Assembly (NCBI RefSeq): GCF_001660485.1
Contig: NZ_CP013979.1
Coordinates: forward strand, 4,154,001-4,218,000
Length of the DNA stretch: 64,000 nt
Origin: Agromyces aureus
Lineage (GTDB): Bacteria; Actinomycetota; Actinomycetes; Actinomycetales; Microbacteriaceae
Direction: 5' to 3'
Part shown: piece by piece, positions 26,018 to 39,799 of the stretch
Layout of the letters: each line of letters opens with the position of its first letter
Position numbering within the stretch: the first letter of the stretch is position 1
The notes under the pieces: model-generated
What the model was told of the DNA's origin: nothing
Databases searched by the model: none
Seen by the model: the letters and a program-made list of their open reading frames with translations, nothing else
Translations under genes and position numbers: made by a program

Positions 26018-27832
26018 ATGCCATCGCCGAACCGCGCGATCCGCGCCGTCTCGACCACGTTCCTCGCCGCCGCCCTCGTCGCGGCGCCCATCTGCGCGCA
26101 GGCCGCCTCGGCCGCCTCGGCCGCCCCCGTCGCCGCTGCCGCCGACGGTTCCCGCACCGCGAAGACCCTCGTCGTCGGCATCGACGGCGCGAGCTTCGAC
26201 TTCCTCGAGCCGGCCGAGATGCCGAACCTCGTCGCCCTCCGCGCCGCGGGCCTGACCGCGACGAGCAACCTCTACGCGCAGCCCATGGCCGGCACCATCT
26301 CGGGCGCGGGCTGGTCGACGATCGCCACGGGCGTGTGGCCCGACAAGCACCGAGTTCCCGACAACAACTTCAGCAACCCGAACTACGGCGAGTACCCCGA
26401 TTACCTCACGCGCATCGAGACCGCGAAGCCCGAGCGCTCGACGCTCGTCGTCGGAACCTGGGGGCCGATCCCCGGCACCATCTTCGGTCCGAAGGTCGAC
26501 CAGCGCATCGCCGGAGGCAACGACGTGGGCACCACCGCGAGGACCGTGGCGGCCCTCTCCACCGGCAACCCCGACGACGTGTTCGTGCATCTCGACGAGG
26601 TCGACGGCGCCGGGCACTCGGTCGGCACCAACGGCGCCGCCTACGGCGCGGCGCTGAAGCGCGCCGACGCCCAGCTCGGCGAGATCCTCGCCGCGGTCGA
26701 GGCCCGCCCCACCCGCGCCGCCGAGGACTGGACGATCATCGTCACGGCCGACCACGGCCACACGCCGACCGGCGGACACGGCGGCAACACGCCCGCCGAG
26801 CGCAAGGTCTTCGTCATCGCGGCAGGCCCCGGCATCGCCGCGGGTTCGGTGCGCAACGACGTCAAGGTCGCGGACATCGCGCCGACCGTGCTCGCCGCCG
26901 ACGGCATCGCCGCCGACGCCGCCTGGAAGCTCGACGGCACTGCGCTCGGCGCCCTGAAAGCCGACGACTTCGACGCGCTACGCCCCGTGCTGCAGGGCAA
27001 GGTCGACGAGACCCGCCCCGCCGCGGGCACGCTCGGCTGGACGCACACGACGCCCGAGGGCTGGAGCATCGACAACTCGAAGATGCCCGCAGGCGGCGTC
27101 ACCGAGTGGGCCGGCTGGTCGTTCGCGACCGACGAGTTCTGGACGAACGTCGAGCTCGGCCAGCGCCGCGAGACGAGCGTTCGCAGCCGCGACGTCTTCG
27201 CCGTGGCCGACTCCGACGAGTGGGACGATAAGTCGCACACCGCCGGCCAGTTCGACTCGACGCTCGTGAGCCCGGCTTACGCGCTCACCGGGGCCGCGAC
27301 GGCGACGCTCGCGTACGCGACGAACTACTTCATCGACGGCCCGCAGTCGGCCGAGGTCTCGGTGAGCTTCGACGGCGGAGCGCCGCAGTCGCTGAAGGCG
27401 TACTCGGCCAACACCAACACGAACGAGCGGCTCACCTTCGACGTGCCCGCCGGCGCTCGCACGGCCCAGTTCCGCTTCCACTACACCGGCACCAACAGCG
27501 CCTTCTGGACCGTCGACCGCGTCGCGTTCGAGCAGGCTCCCGCGCCGGTCGCACCCGACACGACGAAGCCCGTCGCGACGGTCAAGACGGGCACCGGCGA
27601 GACCGTCGGGGCCGACGGCACCTACGACAAGGTCAGCTTCAAGCTCTTCGACGCCGGCAAGGTCGACAAGGTCGAGCTGAACGGCGTGGTCAAGGACCTG
27701 TCGAACAACGTCTGGTCGGACCTCAACTTCGTGAAGCCGGGCACGTTCGGCGCGGTCGCGGGGCAGAACACGCTGATCGTCTCCGATGTCGCCGGCAACA
27801 CCTCCACGGTGGTCTTCACCCTCCTGGGCTGA
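26018..27832 (+). CDS. Secreted alkaline-phosphatase-superfamily phosphodiesterase
   Basis: A 604-residue exported enzyme. The signal peptide runs over about residues 1-40, ending in an AQAASAASAAPVAAA stretch. The catalytic domain (~48-330) is of the type I phosphodiesterase/nucleotide pyrophosphatase superfamily: VVGIDGASFDFL (metal Asp), GTISGAGWSTIATGVWPDKH (nucleophile Ser/Thr region), HLDEVDGAGHSVG (metal Asp and His), TADHGHTPTGGHG (second-metal Asp-His and a further His). Residues ~345-515 form a beta-sandwich, jelly-roll-like region, and ~520-604 a small Ig/TEN-like domain. It probably releases phosphate or cleaves phosphodiesters outside the cell. Substrate not inferable. Confidence 0.88.
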   Translation: MPSPNRAIRAVSTTFLAAALVAAPICAQAASAASAAPVAAAADGSRTAKTLVVGIDGASFDFLEPAEMPNLVALRAAGLTATSNLYAQPMAGTISGAGWSTIATGVWPDKHRVPDNNFSNPNYGEYPDYLTRIETAKPERSTLVVGTWGPIPGTIFGPKVDQRIAGGNDVGTTARTVAALSTGNPDDVFVHLDEVDGAGHSVGTNGAAYGAALKRADAQLGEILAAVEARPTRAAEDWTIIVTADHGHTPTGGHGGNTPAERKVFVIAAGPGIAAGSVRNDVKVADIAPTVLAADGIAADAAWKLDGTALGALKADDFDALRPVLQGKVDETRPAAGTLGWTHTTPEGWSIDNSKMPAGGVTEWAGWSFATDEFWTNVELGQRRETSVRSRDVFAVADSDEWDDKSHTAGQFDSTLVSPAYALTGAATATLAYATNYFIDGPQSAEVSVSFDGGAPQSLKAYSANTNTNERLTFDVPAGARTAQFRFHYTGTNSAFWTVDRVAFEQAPAPVAPDTTKPVATVKTGTGETVGADGTYDKVSFKLFDAGKVDKVELNGVVKDLSNNVWSDLNFVKPGTFGAVAGQNTLIVSDVAGNTSTVVFTLLG

Positions 27833-27842
27833 TCATGGCGAG

Positions 27843-27876
27843 CGGATGCCCCGGGGCCGGTGCCCCGGGGCATCCG
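27843..27876 (+). terminator. Terminator hairpin with GGATGCC outer stem
   Basis: Arms 27843-27857 (CGGATGCCCCGGGGC) and 27862-27876 are perfect complements around a CGGT loop. It follows the phosphodiesterase. The flanks are nearly the same as those of the hairpin at 25738, but the inner stem has changed on both sides and remains paired. Confidence 0.82.
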
Positions 27877-27956
27877 TGCGTCTGCGAGGCCGCACGCGCA
27901 GGTTCCCCGCGCCGAACGTCAGGAAGCGCTCGGGTCGTCGGTGGCAGGATGGACCG

Positions 27957-29042
27957 GTGAGCCTCGAGAACAGCCCCCTGCATGACACCACCATTCGTGG
28001 TTTCGCCTCCGACAACTACTCCGGCGTGCACCCCGAGGTGCTCGCCGCGATCACTGCCGCGAACGGCGGCCACCAGATCGCCTACGGCGAGGACGCCTAC
28101 ACCGAGCGACTCCAGCAGGTCTTCGCCCAGCACTTCGGCGAAGGCGTCGAGGCCTTCCCGGTGTTCAACGGAACGGGCGCGAACGTCACCGGCCTGCAGT
28201 CGATGCTGCCCCGATGGGGCGCCGTGATCTCGGCGAAGACCGCGCACATCAACTCCGACGAGGGCGGTGCGCCCGAGCGCGTGGGCGGCATCAAGCTGCT
28301 CACCGTCATCGCGCCCGACGGCAAGCTCACCCCCGAGCTCATCGACGAAGAGGCGTGGGGCTGGGGCGACGAGCACCGCGCACAGCCGCTCGTCGTCTCG
28401 ATCACGCAGACCTCCGAGCTCGGCACGCTCTACACGCCCGACGAGGTGCGCGCGATCGCCGACCACGCGCACGAGCACGGCATGCTGCTCCACATGGACG
28501 GCGCACGCCTCTCCAACGCCGCCGCCTCGCTCGGCCTGCCGCTGCGCGCCTTCACGCGCGACGCCGGCGTCGACGTGCTGAGCTTCGGCGGCACCAAGAA
28601 CGGCGCGCTCGGCGCCGAGGCCATCGTGGTGCTCAACCCCGCGGCATCCGAGGGCCTCAAGTACCTCCGCAAGCTCAACATGCAGCTCGCCTCGAAGATG
28701 CGCTTCGTCTCGGCGCAGCTGATCGCCCTGCTCGAGGGCGATCTCTGGCTCGAGAGCGCCTCGCACGCCAACGCCATGGCCCGCCGCCTGCGCGACGCGC
28801 TCGACGCCGGCATCGCCGCGGGCGAGCTGCCCGGCCTCGGGTTCAGCCAGGCCACCCAGTCGAACGGCGTGTTCGCGGTGCTCCCCCTCGGTGTCGCCGA
28901 CCGCCTGCGCGACCGCGGCTTCAAGTTCTACGACTGGGATGCCGCGAAGGGCGAGGTGCGCTGGATGTGCTCGTTCGACACGAGCGAGGCCGACATCGAC
29001 GCGTTCGTCGCCGGCATCCGCGAGGAGCTCACCCGGGCCTAA
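27957..29042 (+). CDS. Low-specificity threonine aldolase family (beta-eliminating lyase fold)
   Basis: A 361-residue PLP enzyme that splits L-threonine/L-allo-threonine to glycine and acetaldehyde. The opening FASDNYSGVHPEVL and Gly-rich FNGTGANVTGLQS bind cofactor phosphate. HMDGARL (Asp182) pairs with the pyridine N, and Lys214 in SFGGTKNG forms the internal aldimine. Residues SITQTSELGTLY are family-typical. GTG at 27957 is chosen as the first start after the terminator and matches family length; there is no strong ribosome site. It is convergent with the amine oxidase gene 22 bases away. Confidence 0.88.
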   Translation: MSLENSPLHDTTIRGFASDNYSGVHPEVLAAITAANGGHQIAYGEDAYTERLQQVFAQHFGEGVEAFPVFNGTGANVTGLQSMLPRWGAVISAKTAHINSDEGGAPERVGGIKLLTVIAPDGKLTPELIDEEAWGWGDEHRAQPLVVSITQTSELGTLYTPDEVRAIADHAHEHGMLLHMDGARLSNAAASLGLPLRAFTRDAGVDVLSFGGTKNGALGAEAIVVLNPAASEGLKYLRKLNMQLASKMRFVSAQLIALLEGDLWLESASHANAMARRLRDALDAGIAAGELPGLGFSQATQSNGVFAVLPLGVADRLRDRGFKFYDWDAAKGEVRWMCSFDTSEADIDAFVAGIREELTRA

Positions 29043-29064
29043 CGGCCAGGCCCGGGCGTCTCCG

Positions 29065-30387
29065 TCAGTTCGGCTCGGCGACGCGCTCGATCGGGATCGC
29101 GACGCCGAGGATCCGCTCCGCCGCGCGGAGCCCCGAGAGCAGCGCGCCGTGCACCGTCGCGGGGTCCGTGCTCCACGTCGCCTCTCCGGCGAGATGCAGC
29201 ACGCCCCCGACCGGCGTGGACATCGTGTCGTGGTCGTCGTGCGAAGCGCCGCGGGCGACGTAGGAGTACGACCCGAGGCTGAACGGGTCGGCGCCCCAGC
29301 GGGTGATCCAGTACCCGCTCGGCTCGGGAACCGCGTCGCCGTAGTTGCGCCGGAGCGCCTCGAGCACCGAGGCGACGATCTCGTCGTCGTCCATCGCCTC
29401 GATGCTGCGCGCCCACTCGCCGCCCGCGAACGTGAGCAGCATCGGCGTGCCGCTGACGGCGGACACGTCGTACCAGGAGTGCCACGGAACCCCCTGAGGC
29501 CCGAGCTGACGGATCGCGTAGGCGTCCTCCTGCCAGAAGCGCTCGGGGAACTGCAGGAACACCTTGTCGAACGTGCCCATGCCGAGCCGTTCGATGGGCC
29601 CGGCCGCCGTCTCCGGAAGCGGGGGGTCGAAGGCGATCGCGCCGGACTTGAGCACGCCGAGCGGCACCGTGACGATGACCTGCGCCGCCTCGAAGGTCTC
29701 ATCGTTCGTGACGACTCGAACTCCGGATGCCGACCACGTCACCGCCGTGACCTGCTGCCCGAGTCGGATGTCGAGGCCGCCCGCCAGCCCGGTCGCGAGC
29801 GCGTCGTAGCCGCCCGGGAACACGACCTCGTCGCCGTCGATCGCATCCTCGTCGAGCCCGTGGGCGTCGACGTCCTCGTTGTCTGCGCCGCACTGCTCCT
29901 CGGTGCGATGGCGGTAGAAGCCGCGCACCCGCTCCGTGCGCACGGCGTCCCAGCCGAGCTCCGCGAGTGCGCGCTCGGCGACGTCGGCGTAGCTCGCGCC
30001 GTGCTCGGTCTCGGTCACCACGGCCGCGAGTCGCTCGTCGGCGGCCGCGACATCCGCGACCCACCGCTCGGTCGCGACCGCGTCGAGCTCGGCGTGCGAC
30101 TCGTCGTAGTTCGCGATCGGGCGCCCGCCCGCCTGGAAGCTGCCGACGGTGAACTCGGCGCTCTCCATGCCGAATGCCTCGACGAGGTCGGTGAGCGGAT
30201 TGCCGTCGAGGCCGTGGATCCACGATGCGCCGCGGTCCACGCTGAAGCCCGATGAACGGTCGGTCCAGGTCCGACCGCCGATGCGGTCGCGCGCCTCGAC
30301 GACGACGACGCGCCGGCCCGCCGCGTGGAGCAGTCGGGCCGCAGTGAGGCCGGCGATGCCGGCCCCGACGATGACGGTGTCGAACAT
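29065..30387 (-). CDS. Flavin-containing amine oxidase
   Basis: A 440-residue FAD amine oxidase (MAO/polyamine-oxidase fold). The N-terminal dinucleotide site VGAGIAGLTAARLL is followed by VVEARDRIGGRTWT, the second FAD signature. The C-terminal FAD-binding segment LHLAGEATWSTDPATVHGAL is complete. SGEWARSIEAM-like and WHSWYDVS regions line the substrate channel. It probably oxidises a polyamine or aromatic amine to an aldehyde, releasing ammonia and peroxide. It lies 64 bases downstream of the APC permease in the same direction, forming an amine uptake and oxidation unit. Confidence 0.87.
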   Translation of the reverse strand: MFDTVIVGAGIAGLTAARLLHAAGRRVVVVEARDRIGGRTWTDRSSGFSVDRGASWIHGLDGNPLTDLVEAFGMESAEFTVGSFQAGGRPIANYDESHAELDAVATERWVADVAAADERLAAVVTETEHGASYADVAERALAELGWDAVRTERVRGFYRHRTEEQCGADNEDVDAHGLDEDAIDGDEVVFPGGYDALATGLAGGLDIRLGQQVTAVTWSASGVRVVTNDETFEAAQVIVTVPLGVLKSGAIAFDPPLPETAAGPIERLGMGTFDKVFLQFPERFWQEDAYAIRQLGPQGVPWHSWYDVSAVSGTPMLLTFAGGEWARSIEAMDDDEIVASVLEALRRNYGDAVPEPSGYWITRWGADPFSLGSYSYVARGASHDDHDTMSTPVGGVLHLAGEATWSTDPATVHGALLSGLRAAERILGVAIPIERVAEPN

Positions 30388-30451
30388 GGGATTCGGTCCT
30401 TCGGATCGGAGGCGAGGGTGGGATCGAGGAGGCGCGTCGGCGCCCGCGCGC

Positions 30452-31963
30452 TCACTCGGGCGCGAGCACCTCGGTGTCGCGGTTGAGCGAACGCTTCTCG
30501 AAGTAGTCCCGGGAGTTCGGGAACAGCGCCCACACGAACATCAGCACGACACCGAGCACGAGCGAGCCGACGCCGATGAGGAACGCGCTGCCGATGCCGC
30601 CCAGCTGGGAGTACCCGTAGTCGGGGTTCGCCATGTCGATGGCCGACTGCACGAACGCCCAGGTCATGAACACGCCACCGAGCAGCGGGAACACGAACCG
30701 GTAGAAGGCGTTGCGCCAGCTGTCGAAGAGGTTGCGGCGGAAGTACCAGATGCACGCGAAGCTCGCGATGCCGTAGAAGAACGCGATGGCGAGGCCGATC
30801 GAGAGCACCGAGTCGGCGAGCACGCTCGTCGAGACGAAGTTCATGCCGGCGTAGTAGATGATGGCGATGACGCCGATGAGCGTGGTCGAGAACGTCGGCG
30901 TCTTCGACACGTGGTGCACCTTGGCGAACCGGGCGGGCAGGGCCTTGTAGACGCCCATCGCGAACGTGCCGCGCGCGGTCGGCAGGATCGTCGTCTGCGA
31001 CGACGAGAGCGCCGAGATCGCCACGGCGATCACGAGGAACCAGCCGAGCGGCCCCATCGCCATGCCGGCCAGCCCCGAGAACACGTCGTCGGCGTGCTCC
31101 TCGTTGGCCAGGCCCGTGCCCGTGTCGCCGAGTCCGGCGTACATCATCGCGACGACCGTGACGCCGACGTAGGTGATGAGCAGCACGAGCGTCGAGAGCG
31201 TCGCCGCACGCCCCGGTGTGCGGCGGGGATCCTTCGTCTCCTCGGTGAGTGCGAGGCAGGTGTCCCAGCCCCAGTAGATGAAGAGCGCGAGCAGGATCGC
31301 CTGCACCATGCCGGTGCCGTCGGCGAGGAACGGGTTGAACCAGTCGAGCGAGACCGGCGTCGGATCGGGCGCGTTGCCGCTGAAGTAGCCGATGAGGCAG
31401 CCGACGACGAACGCCGCCATCGCGAGGTACTGGATCGCGAGCAGCACCTGCTGCATCCGCTCGCCGATCTCGACGCCGCGCAGCGAGATCCAGGTCATGG
31501 CCGCGATGATGACGCAGCCGAAGGTCGTGACGATGAACCGGTTGTCCGAGAGCGAGCCGTCGCCGATCAGGCTGAGCAGGTAGACCGACGCGATCTCGGC
31601 GAGGTTCGCCATGACGAGCACGCCCGCGACCGCGATGCTCCAGCCGGCCATCCAACCGGTGCGCGGACCGAACGCCTTGGCGGCCCAGGTGAAGACGGTG
31701 CCGCAGTCGGGCACGTCGTTGTTGAGCTCCCGGTAGGCGAACGCCGTGAACAGCATCGGCACGAACGCGAGGATGAACGCCACGGGCGCCTGTGCGCCGA
31801 CCGCGATGATCACGTAGCCGAGCGTGGCCGCGAGGGAGAAGAGCGGGGCCGTCGAGGCGATGCCGATGACCGTCGAGCCCCAGAGCCCGAGCTTGCCGAT
31901 CGCCAGTCCCTTCGTCGGCGTCGGATCGGTGGATGCCGCGGCGCCAGCCGTTGGAGTGCTCAT
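30452..31963 (-). CDS. APC-superfamily amino acid/amine permease
   Basis: A 503-residue transporter with about 12 to 13 hydrophobic helices. The first core helix IGIASTAPLFSLAATLGY is broken at the centre, as in LeuT-fold APC carriers. RELNNDVPDCGTVFTWAAKAFG is the conserved loop after helix 2, and WDTCLALTEETKDPRRTPGRA matches the helix 6/7 loop of putrescine/amino acid permeases. The partner amine oxidase suggests a polyamine or biogenic amine substrate. A perfect 20-bp palindrome 75 bases upstream is the likely operator for the TetR protein encoded just beyond. Confidence 0.88.
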   Translation of the reverse strand: MSTPTAGAAASTDPTPTKGLAIGKLGLWGSTVIGIASTAPLFSLAATLGYVIIAVGAQAPVAFILAFVPMLFTAFAYRELNNDVPDCGTVFTWAAKAFGPRTGWMAGWSIAVAGVLVMANLAEIASVYLLSLIGDGSLSDNRFIVTTFGCVIIAAMTWISLRGVEIGERMQQVLLAIQYLAMAAFVVGCLIGYFSGNAPDPTPVSLDWFNPFLADGTGMVQAILLALFIYWGWDTCLALTEETKDPRRTPGRAATLSTLVLLITYVGVTVVAMMYAGLGDTGTGLANEEHADDVFSGLAGMAMGPLGWFLVIAVAISALSSSQTTILPTARGTFAMGVYKALPARFAKVHHVSKTPTFSTTLIGVIAIIYYAGMNFVSTSVLADSVLSIGLAIAFFYGIASFACIWYFRRNLFDSWRNAFYRFVFPLLGGVFMTWAFVQSAIDMANPDYGYSQLGGIGSAFLIGVGSLVLGVVLMFVWALFPNSRDYFEKRSLNRDTEVLAPE

Positions 31964-32037
31964 CAGATACCTTCTCGCCGTCGAGTGCGGTGCTTCTCGG
32001 GGAACTCCGGGAGCTGCTGTCGGAACACTCTAGCGCA

Positions 32038-32057
32038 CCGACCGACTAGTCGGTCGG
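32038..32057. promoter_or_regulatory. Perfect 20-bp TetR operator palindrome
   Basis: CCGACCGACTAGTCGGTCGG is fully self-complementary, with an ACCGACTAGTCGGT core of the classic TetR-family kind. It lies between the end of the TetR gene and the start of the permease gene, on the promoter side of the permease. Confidence 0.85.
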
Positions 32058-32143
32058 CCATCGGGACGAATGGCTGGGACGGAGGATCGCCACGCTGCGG
32101 CGACGCGAGGCATCGCCGCACGCCTGCACGGGCGGAGCCGGGA

Positions 32144-32698
32144 TCAGTCCCGGGAGCCGCGGCCCTGCAGCCCCTCGAGCGTGCCGACGAGCGTGCCGAC
32201 GTGGTCGGCCGTGAGCAGGTCGTCACCCTCAGGGCGGCTCATGAGCGTGTTGTAGTTCATGCCGTCGCCGGCGAAGAGCACGAGGCGGGCCAAGCCCGGA
32301 TCGTTCGTCGCCGTCACGAGCACGTCGAGCCAGTCGTCTCGGCACGACCGAAGGACCTCGAGCGCGCCTTCGTCGCCGGTCTGGGCGATCCGGTATGCGG
32401 CGTCGAAGAGCCGCTCGAGCTCGCTGTCGCGGTCGAGCGACGAGGTGAGGTAGTAGCGGACCGCGCCCTCCGGCGTTTCCCGCATGAGTTCGGCGTCACG
32501 ATGGGCTTGTGCGCGGAGCTCGACGAAGAGCGCGGAACGCAGCGCGCTCACCGACGAGAAGTGGTGCAGTGCACCGGACTTCGACAGGCCCGCTCGACGC
32601 GCCACGCTCTCGAGCGTCGCATCGCGGATGCCGCGCTCCACCAGGAGATCCGTGTAGGCGGTGAGCACTCGGGCGGCCGGCCCATGGACGGTGATCAT
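32144..32698 (-). CDS. TetR-family regulator of the amine permease/oxidase unit
   Basis: A 184-residue repressor. The HTH spans about residues 10-55 (ATLESVARRAGLSKSGALHHFSS), followed by a helical ligand domain with a C-terminal TetR_C-type segment (LFAGDGMNYNTLMSRPEG). The start at 32698 gives a standard N-terminus. It is transcribed in the same direction as the permease and oxidase. The perfect palindrome between them and the permease suggests it represses that unit until an amine or its metabolite is present. Confidence 0.86.
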   Translation of the reverse strand: MITVHGPAARVLTAYTDLLVERGIRDATLESVARRAGLSKSGALHHFSSVSALRSALFVELRAQAHRDAELMRETPEGAVRYYLTSSLDRDSELERLFDAAYRIAQTGDEGALEVLRSCRDDWLDVLVTATNDPGLARLVLFAGDGMNYNTLMSRPEGDDLLTADHVGTLVGTLEGLQGRGSRD

Positions 32699-32748
32699 CT
32701 GGCCATCGTACGAGGCACGGCGGCACGGCTGTGTCGCCCCGACGACGA

Positions 32749-32771
32749 AAGGCCGCCCATCGGGCGGCCTT
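32749..32771 (-). terminator. Distal rRNA-operon terminator
   Basis: Arms 32749-32758 (AAGGCCGCCC) and 32762-32771 form a 10-bp stem with a 3-base loop. On the minus strand the stem is followed by TTTCGTCGTC, as expected for termination of the rRNA operon. Confidence 0.75.
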
Positions 32772-32829
32772 CTGCGCATACGCACCAACCCGTGAACGTC
32801 GTGCTGTTCGGTGGTTGGTGTGTTAAATG

Positions 32830-32861
32830 CAGGAAGGCCACCCGTTGGGGTGGCCTTCCTG
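32830..32861 (-). terminator. Proximal rRNA-operon terminator, 14-bp perfect stem
   Basis: Arms 32830-32843 (CAGGAAGGCCACCC) and 32848-32861 are perfectly complementary around a 4-base loop. It lies within 10 bases of the 5S rRNA 3' end, with a short T-containing tract downstream on the minus strand. Confidence 0.85.
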
Positions 32862-32869
32862 GTAATGGT

Positions 32870-32989
32870 TGTCCGGCGGTGTCCTACTCTCCCACAGGGT
32901 CCCCCCTGCAGTACCATCGGCGCTGCGAGTCTTAGCTTCCGGGTTCGGAATGTGTCCGGGCGTTTCCCTCGCGCTATGGCCGCCGAAAC
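32870..32989 (-). rRNA. rrf: 5S ribosomal RNA
   Basis: On the minus strand the sequence begins GTTTCGGCGGCCATAGCG and ends GTAGGACACCGCCGGACAA, so the two ends pair to form helix I. The internal CCGAACCCGGAAGCTAAG is the universal 5S loop B/C region. Length is about 120 bases, and ends are placed to within a few bases. Confidence 0.93.
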
Positions 32990-33227
32990 TCTTGCCACAA
33001 CCGGCACCATCCCTGGGGGGTGGTGGGTGTGTAGTCTCGGTGAACCTCATCGGTGCGTGTGCTGGTGCCGGCCCGGTGGTCCGGGGGCGCCTGCTCAGGC
33101 ACGATGGGTGTCGTGTGTTGAGTTGTGTGTTTGTGTTTCCGTCTGTTGGGAACCACAGAGTGGACGCGAGTCATCAGGCCACACACACGCCTTTTACGTG
33201 AATGAACACTTTCGTGTGTGTGTAGTG

Positions 33228-38334
<5,107 letters not shown>

Positions 38335-38651
38335 AAATGGTTCCCAACACCGAAGTGTCAGGGAGTTTGTTCACTGACAGAGAAACAACTGACTATAAAA
38401 ATCAAATTGTCCATCAATCAAAGGAATCCCACCACCGAAGTGGATGGGGTTCAAAAAATTGGCATTGAACATAGTGCACGCTGTTGAGTTCTCAAGAACC
38501 AGACGCCAACAAAACAACCAACCCACCAACATGAGCAGCCATTCAGGGCAACCTGCCAAACATACCACCACCAGCCACACTCAAACCGGAAACCAGCTGA
38601 GAAGACGAGCAGAGGATGCACGGATCTAGGCTTGAAATCACCGAGTCGCAA
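38335..38651 (-). promoter_or_regulatory. rRNA operon leader and candidate promoter
   Basis: The leader on the minus strand includes GGTTCTTGAGAACTCAACAG (plus about 38484-38503), similar to the antitermination element repeated in the 16S-23S spacer. A candidate sigma-70-type promoter reads TTGCGA (plus 38646-38651), a 17-base spacer, then TAGATC (plus 38623-38628). It lies about 290 bases upstream of the 16S 5' end. Confidence 0.5.
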
Positions 38652-39030
38652 ACGCGCCTACGAGGTTATTTGGCTAGAACCGCCCACGACCATCCGGCCC
38701 GAAGACCCGACCGCCGCGGCGACATGGATAAACATACGCAACGACACCCCCGCCACACAAATCCCACACGCAGCCCGGGCGTGTCGCACGCCACGACCCG
38801 CGGCGTGCCCTGCGGACGCAGCCAGATCGACGGCGTCTCCTCGCGCTGCTGCCGGTTCCGGAGAGGTCGAAGGGAGCCGATCCGCTCGCCGCGCGAGCTG
38901 CGAGCTGTGAGCCGCGTGTCGGCATGTTTCGCGTTCGCTGTGATTTCGGAATACCCGCGGCGTCTATGCGTTGGAATGGAACGGGTCGACGGCGACCCGG
39001 CATGTTCCTCATCTTGAAAGCTGGTTCGCC
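38652..39030. other. Intergenic region between rRNA promoter and nitroreductase gene
   Basis: About 380 bases with no convincing gene. It should hold upstream activating sequence for the rRNA promoter and the promoter of the nitroreductase. I could not pick a clear -35/-10 pair for the latter. Confidence 0.4.
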
Positions 39031-39621
39031 ATGACGCTCGTCACCGACCTCACCTCTCGCAGGGCCGACACGTCGGCCGCACTCATCGACCCGCTGGTCG
39101 ACCGATGGAGCCCGCGCGCGTTCGACCCGAATGCCGTCGTCGACCCCGAATCCGTGCGCACCGTGCTCGAGGCCGCCCGCTGGGCGCCGTCGGCGAACAA
39201 CTCCCAGCCGTGGCGCTTCATCGTGGCGCATCGCGGGACGCCGGCCTTCACCACCGTGCACGGGGCACTGGCCGGCTTCAACCAGGCCTGGGCCGACTCG
39301 GCCGCCGTGCTCGTCGTGAACATCGCCGAGGTGGCCGACGCCGAGGGCAAGCCGCGCCCGTGGGCGCGCTACGACCTCGGCCAGGCCGTCGCCCACCTCA
39401 CGGTGCAGGCGCAGCACGAGGGCCTGCACACCCACCAGATGGGCGGCTTCGACGGGCCCGCGCTCCACGACGCCTTCGGCCTCGCCGACAACCTCGAGGT
39501 CGTCTCGATCACGACGATCGGCGTTCTGGGCGACGTCGACTCGCTGCCCGACGTGCTCCGAGAGCGCGAGATCGCCCCGCGCCAGCGCAAGACGCTCGAC
39601 GAACTGGTGATCGGCGCGTAG
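39031..39621 (+). CDS. Nitroreductase-family oxidoreductase
   Basis: A 196-residue FMN-dependent reductase. The typical opening RWSPRAFDPNAVVDPESVRTVLEAARWAPSANNSQPW is present (in parts: RWSPRAFDP and WAPSANNSQPWRF), which binds FMN phosphate. The C-terminal half has GLADNLEVVSITTIGVLGD, where the family usually shows a Gly-rich FMN loop. The start at 39031 follows GAAAG 13 bases upstream and fits the family N-terminus. It probably acts as a homodimer reducing nitro, quinone or enone compounds. It ends 25 bases before a UUCG-loop terminator. Confidence 0.88.
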   Translation: MTLVTDLTSRRADTSAALIDPLVDRWSPRAFDPNAVVDPESVRTVLEAARWAPSANNSQPWRFIVAHRGTPAFTTVHGALAGFNQAWADSAAVLVVNIAEVADAEGKPRPWARYDLGQAVAHLTVQAQHEGLHTHQMGGFDGPALHDAFGLADNLEVVSITTIGVLGDVDSLPDVLREREIAPRQRKTLDELVIGA

Positions 39622-39646
39622 TCACAGCACGCAGCACGCAGCAGTA

Positions 39647-39680
39647 CCGGACGCCCCGTGGTTCGCCACGGGGCATCCGG
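39647..39680 (+). terminator. Terminator hairpin with UUCG tetraloop
   Basis: Arms 39647-39661 (CCGGACGCCCCGTGG) and 39666-39680 pair with one C-A mismatch around TTCG. It follows the nitroreductase gene. The right arm carries GGCATCC, the common word of this window. Confidence 0.82.
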
Positions 39681-39799
39681 CGTCTCCGGGGCGGTCGGCG
39701 CTCCCAACGCCGGTGGCGAGGTGCGTCCGTATCGAGGCGGCGAACTCGGGGGAGCGCATGGCGCGAGTGCACGCCCGAGGCGGGTCCGGGTGCCGAGGA

